Origin: Bacteroidales bacterium UBA5537
Lineage (GTDB): Bacteria > Bacteroidota > Bacteroidia > Bacteroidales > Lentimicrobiaceae
Direction of reading: 5' to 3'
DNA length: 32,772 nt
Assembly (NCBI GenBank): GCA_002426025.1
Contig: DINP01000036.1
Location: forward strand, 102,309 to 135,080
Shown here: positions 29,784 to 32,772 of the stretch, one piece after another
How positions within the stretch are numbered: position 1 is the stretch's first letter
Layout: each line of letters starts with the position of its first letter
Notes under the pieces: generated by a model
The model's input: only the letters and a program-made list of their open reading frames with translations
What the model was told of the DNA's origin: nothing
The model's database searches: none
Translations under genes and position numbers: made by a program

Positions 29784-31153
29784 TGTAATTTCTGTTTTAG
29801 GATGTTCAGAAGGCCCTCAGGAACAAAATGAGTTTCCTCAAAATACCCGAAATCCGGAGGGTTTATTTTTTCAGGACTCTTTTCAGCGAATCGTCTTAAT
29901 AATATTGGGTCTTGTCCGTTTGAACGGGCTGAAATCATCTGCAATGCCTGTTTCACTTCAAGTGTTGTGCCAACGCATTCGAAAGGTTTTATAGCCGAGT
30001 ATCCTGCAAGTTCATCGAAAACTGATTGCAGACTCTGGTCATCAAGCATGGCATGGCCGATAATTCTGTTAGCATCCTCAATTCCATTGAAAGCGGATAA
30101 CATAATGTGTGTGAACAAACACTTGGGACATTTTCCGCACCATTCGTCGGTTTTGCTTCCAGCATTGCAGCTTCTGAAAACCTTATGGTAATGCTTAAGC
30201 GACGAGAAGATGCGGGCAATCTGTATTTCGCTCAATGGCCTTAGTAAACTAAAGTAATTGAAACCATCGCCAATAAACCGGCTGACATAATGTCGGAAGT
30301 CCTGCTCAAACCATATCGATTTTGAGTACTGGTGGTTGATGTTTGTTCCGGGGATAGTTGATTCGTTGGCACTAGATTCATTCGAAAGTGCAATATTGCT
30401 GTATCCGGAAACGGCTGAAGACAATAATGTGTAGAAGGCCAGCATGGCTGAAAATGGAGTATGTCCGTTCAGGAAGCCCTGCTTGTTCAATTCGAGAAGT
30501 TTAGGGTCGATGTTGCGCTCAATTACCAGTACATCATCCATCGTCAGTCCGGCGGCTTTTATCGTTTCAATGGTCGCACCGCGCGGATTCATAATAAGCG
30601 GCATCAAAGTTTTATTTGCTTCCTTAAGCAGCGAAAGCGTTACCGCTGAGTCTTTTCCACCGCCAATTGGTACCAGGAATTTGTTGTTGGTTTCAATTTT
30701 TTGTTTTAAGAAATGATTTCTATCCGGAGAGGTTAATTCGACAAAACTAATTTCTTCGACCTGAATTGAATTCAGATAGAAAAATTCACCAAGGCCATTG
30801 AAATAAATTTTTTTCCACCATTGAGCCTGCTCGGGTGTAATACTGCCAGGCTTTATATTGATTACCGGCGGGCATGCTGCTTTCCAATAGCTGATCAGCT
30901 CAATCATGCCAATTTGAAAAGTGATATTTTCGAGCAATGGCCTGATTTTTTCTGCTTTTTCGGCCAGGTTTTTTACCAGATTCCCGGCTTTGATCCTTGC
31001 AATCGGATTAAAGTGATGCCTCCCGTCCAGATTGAAGCTGAAATCTATAATAATTTCACTATCAGTGATTTTAAGGCTATAGCTTTCGTAATTGAAAACC
31101 TTGTACTCACTTCGGAGACGTTTAAATAATTCCTCATTCCGGGCTTTGGCCAT
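29780..31153 (-). CDS. murL: MurL-like UDP-MurNAc-L-Ala-L-Glu epimerase
   Basis: In Xanthomonas oryzae, MurL inverts the terminal L-Glu of UDP-MurNAc-L-Ala-L-Glu to D-Glu with cleavage of ATP to AMP and pyrophosphate, replacing glutamate racemase. This 457-residue protein has a PP-loop nucleotide motif, PIGGGKDSA (162-170), then NGHTPFSA (229-236) and NESSANE (258-264). Four cysteines sit in SCN...CGKCPKC (C329, C339, C342, C345), a pattern also found in QueC-type PP-loop enzymes. I assign MurL from these features and from the overlap with a MurD variant; an alignment was not possible. The alternative is another PP-loop enzyme of unknown substrate. A -7 box lies about 55 bases upstream. Confidence 0.75.
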   Translation of the reverse strand: MAKARNEELFKRLRSEYKVFNYESYSLKITDSEIIIDFSFNLDGRHHFNPIARIKAGNLVKNLAEKAEKIRPLLENITFQIGMIELISYWKAACPPVINIKPGSITPEQAQWWKKIYFNGLGEFFYLNSIQVEEISFVELTSPDRNHFLKQKIETNNKFLVPIGGGKDSAVTLSLLKEANKTLMPLIMNPRGATIETIKAAGLTMDDVLVIERNIDPKLLELNKQGFLNGHTPFSAMLAFYTLLSSAVSGYSNIALSNESSANESTIPGTNINHQYSKSIWFEQDFRHYVSRFIGDGFNYFSLLRPLSEIQIARIFSSLKHYHKVFRSCNAGSKTDEWCGKCPKCLFTHIMLSAFNGIEDANRIIGHAMLDDQSLQSVFDELAGYSAIKPFECVGTTLEVKQALQMISARSNGQDPILLRRFAEKSPEKINPPDFGYFEETHFVPEGLLNILKQKLQ

Positions 31154-31205
31154 GCGTTTATTGGTATGGATTTTGCTTGATAATTTTAGCGATTACCTGA
31201 TGTTG

Positions 31206-31213
31206 CAAAAGTA
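31206..31213 (-). promoter_or_regulatory. Candidate -7 element of the murL-murD2 operon
   Basis: The minus strand reads TACTTTTG, an exact TAnnTTTG match about 55 bases before the murL ATG. No -33 TTG is seen. The rest of the 250 bases up to the next gene shows nothing recognisable. Confidence 0.4.
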
Positions 31214-31403
31214 TAAAATAGCTGGTAGTCTATTAGTATTGAATTGAATTATTGCTGAATGAACAAAGTTGCTGTTGCAATGACTTTTAATTGAAAAATT
31301 GATTAATTTGTGATGGAACTAAAGTAATAATCATCGGCTTATCAAACTAATCACTCAGAAAGCCATGATTAACAGTTTTTAAAGTGAAGGAACAAGAGAA
31401 CAA

Positions 31404-31967
31404 ATGGAACCACTAAGAATAGACCCACTTGCCGGCCGGATACTTATTTCGGTGCCTTTCCTGCAGGACTTTTATTTTAAAAAGTCGGTGGTTTTACTTG
31501 CTGATCACAGCAGTGAAGGTTCTTTTGGTATTATAATCAATAAACCAGTTGATGTAAAACTCAGCGATATCGCCGCTGAATTTGAGGGTTTTGAAGCTCC
31601 GGTTTTTCTGGGTGGCCCTGTTAAAACCGACAGCCTTTTCTTTATTCATACCCGTCCCGATTTGATTGATCAGGGTGTTCCGATTCTTGATGGACTATAC
31701 TGGGGCGGCAATATCGAAACTGTGCGGGATCTGATCAAAGACCATAAGCTTGAGGAAACTGAAATCAGGTTTTTCGTTGGCTATAGTGGATGGACAGCCC
31801 ATCAGTTGGACCGCGAACTTGAAGAGAAATCGTGGGTGGTATCGCTCACCGATTTGAAGCAGGTTATTAAAAGCAACCCAGTTGATTTGTGGGGTCAGAC
31901 CCTGAAAAAACTGGGGAGGGAATTCTCGTTCTGGGTAAATTATCCTGCCGATCCTTCCTTGAATTAA
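31404..31967 (+). CDS. YqgE/AlgH family protein
   Basis: A 187-residue protein of the YqgE/AlgH (DUF179) family, widespread in bacteria and without a settled biochemical function. Family landmarks are GRILISVPFLQDFYFKKSVV near the N-terminus, then GSFGIIINKPV, FLGGPV, YWGGNIE and FVGYSGWTAHQLDRELEE. Its length and motifs are normal, with no signal peptide or membrane segment, so it is cytosolic. Its 3' end overlaps the 3' end of the convergent rhomboid gene by four bases. Confidence 0.93.
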   Translation: MEPLRIDPLAGRILISVPFLQDFYFKKSVVLLADHSSEGSFGIIINKPVDVKLSDIAAEFEGFEAPVFLGGPVKTDSLFFIHTRPDLIDQGVPILDGLYWGGNIETVRDLIKDHKLEETEIRFFVGYSGWTAHQLDRELEEKSWVVSLTDLKQVIKSNPVDLWGQTLKKLGREFSFWVNYPADPSLN

Positions 31968-32587
31968 GCCCCGAGAAATTTTCCTATCTGACTTAGAAAA
32001 CCTGAGAAAAGTGCAGGTTTTAGTATTATCGTAAAGACAATTCCAAATACTGCTCCCCAGAAATGGGCATCGTGTCCAATGTTATCCTGTCCGCGTTTTG
32101 CCATATATGCTGAATAAGCCAGGTACAAACCGCCGAAAATAAATGCCGGAATATCAACTGGTATAAATACAAACCTAATAGGTGATAAAGGTTGAATAAT
32201 TATACTGGCAAAAACGATGGCAGAAACTGCCCCCGAAGCACCAACAGCCCTGTAGTGCGGGTCAGATTTGTATTTGGCATACGAAGGAGTTGACGAAAGT
32301 GCAATTCCCCCTATATAAAGCAGTGTAAAAAGGTAGGCTCCTTTTATTCCAAAAAACATTCCGAAATAGAGTTCAACCATCCGGCCAAAGGAGAGCAACA
32401 CAAACATATTCACCAAAAGGTGCATCCAGTCACCATGAACCAAGGCATGAGACAGGAATCGGTATCCCTGTCTGTGGCTACTGATCATGTATGGGCTGAA
32501 AAGCAATTTCTCAGAAAACAGCCGGTTATTGAATGCGAGAATTGAGGTAATCGCTGTAATTGCAATTATTACGTATGTTACTGCCAT
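31964..32587 (-). CDS. Rhomboid-family intramembrane serine protease
   Basis: Cleaves membrane proteins within the bilayer. The six-segment core is recognisable. HGDWMHLLVNMFVLLSFG (51-68) carries the oxyanion-side H56 and N60. The catalytic serine is S118 in GASG. The catalytic histidine is H175 in GHDAHFWGAVFG, which fits the usual AHxxG pattern. At 207 residues it is a minimal rhomboid without an extra cytoplasmic domain. It starts eight bases after the upstream membrane-protein gene, so the two are probably co-transcribed. Substrates cannot be predicted. Confidence 0.93.
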   Translation of the reverse strand: MAVTYVIIAITAITSILAFNNRLFSEKLLFSPYMISSHRQGYRFLSHALVHGDWMHLLVNMFVLLSFGRMVELYFGMFFGIKGAYLFTLLYIGGIALSSTPSYAKYKSDPHYRAVGASGAVSAIVFASIIIQPLSPIRFVFIPVDIPAFIFGGLYLAYSAYMAKRGQDNIGHDAHFWGAVFGIVFTIILKPALFSGFLSQIGKFLGA

Positions 32588-32595
32588 CTGAAAGA

Positions 32596-32772
32596 TTATT
32601 GCGGAGCAGCCGTATGGTCAATTTCGGAACCAAACATGCTGTGTGGGATCAGGTAAACCATCAACATAACGATGGCTGCAACCAATGCCCATCCGCGTTT
32701 TTCGCTGTTTTTCCTTAGCCTGTATATTGCTATTAGCCATACAATAAGCGCCAAGGCAGTTTTATTGTCAGT
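32596..32772 (-). CDS. C-terminal part of an unidentified membrane protein
   Basis: A minus-strand frame is open from the right edge of the window to a TAA at 32596-32598, giving 58 residues. It shows two hydrophobic segments (TALALIVWLIAIYRLR and WALVAAVIMLMVYLIPHS) joined by the basic loop RKNSEKRG, and a short polar end, FGSEIDHTAAPQ. I do not recognise the family. The close spacing to the rhomboid gene suggests one transcript. The rest of the gene lies outside the window. Confidence 0.65.
   Translation of the reverse strand, partial: TDNKTALALIVWLIAIYRLRKNSEKRGWALVAAIVMLMVYLIPHSMFGSEIDHTAAPQ

Noticed and set aside
30444..30716. A 90-codon plus-strand frame opposite murL
   Set aside because: It is antisense to the PP-loop coding region and has serine-rich composition typical of a shadow frame.
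1..32772. CRISPR array, tRNA or rRNA genes, phage genes
   Set aside because: I read the intergenic regions and found no regular spaced repeats, no cloverleaf with a GTTC-type arm, and no integrase, transposase or phage structural gene.

Overview
The window is a chromosomal segment of a Bacteroidota bacterium, most likely Bacteroidales/Marinilabiliales-like. Three things point there: a SusC/SusD/SusE outer-membrane locus, repeated matches to the phylum-specific promoter (TTG, 18-21 bases, TAnnTTTG), and a gene set that includes alaS next to an M23 peptidase and a small MerR protein. Starts rarely have a Shine-Dalgarno sequence. Most of the window is coding. I see no tRNA, rRNA, CRISPR array, transposase or phage gene.

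Layout. 1-1736: a gene tail, a deoxynucleoside kinase and a membrane histidine kinase. 1810-3747 (minus): an ECF-type sigma factor and a MerR-type regulator with a B12-binding domain whose cobalamin-binding motifs are intact (CarH/LitR-like), separated by 510 bases holding GGGA/TCCC inverted repeats. 3884-7968: alaS, diverging from an M23 peptidase and a small MerR gene. 7969-10085 (minus): a secreted alkaline phosphatase and hldD. 10368-20462: a sugar-uptake-type locus with an MFS transporter, a LacI regulator and susC-susD-susE. A LacI-type operator lies between lacI and susC. The 754 bases between the convergent MFS and lacI genes hold two diverged copies of a roughly 210-base structured element that looks like a pair of small RNAs. 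20573-25753: rlmD, aroK, recQ, a 3-methyladenine DNA glycosylase and HU. 25935-27696 (minus): fmt and a membrane-anchored TPR protein. 28026-28355: a bTHX ribosomal protein with a long basic tail. 28410-31153 (minus): a MurD-like ligase overlapped by a MurL-like PP-loop protein. 31404-32772: YqgE/AlgH, a rhomboid protease and the tail of a membrane protein.

Two observations stand out. The first is the four-base-overlapping murL-murD2 pair. In Xanthomonas this pair makes the D-Glu of peptidoglycan by adding L-Glu and then epimerising it on the nucleotide precursor. Here the ligase has lost both lysines of the usual D-Glu-site motifs, which fits the L-Glu variant. The second is the duplicated intergenic element at about 12142-12748, which has compensatory base changes around an invariant hairpin loop and a minus-strand terminator in each copy. 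I do not recognise it as any known RNA class. The sensory part (B12 photoreceptor-like MerR plus sigma factor) resembles the regulators of Bacteroidota carotenoid clusters, but no carotenoid gene is present here.
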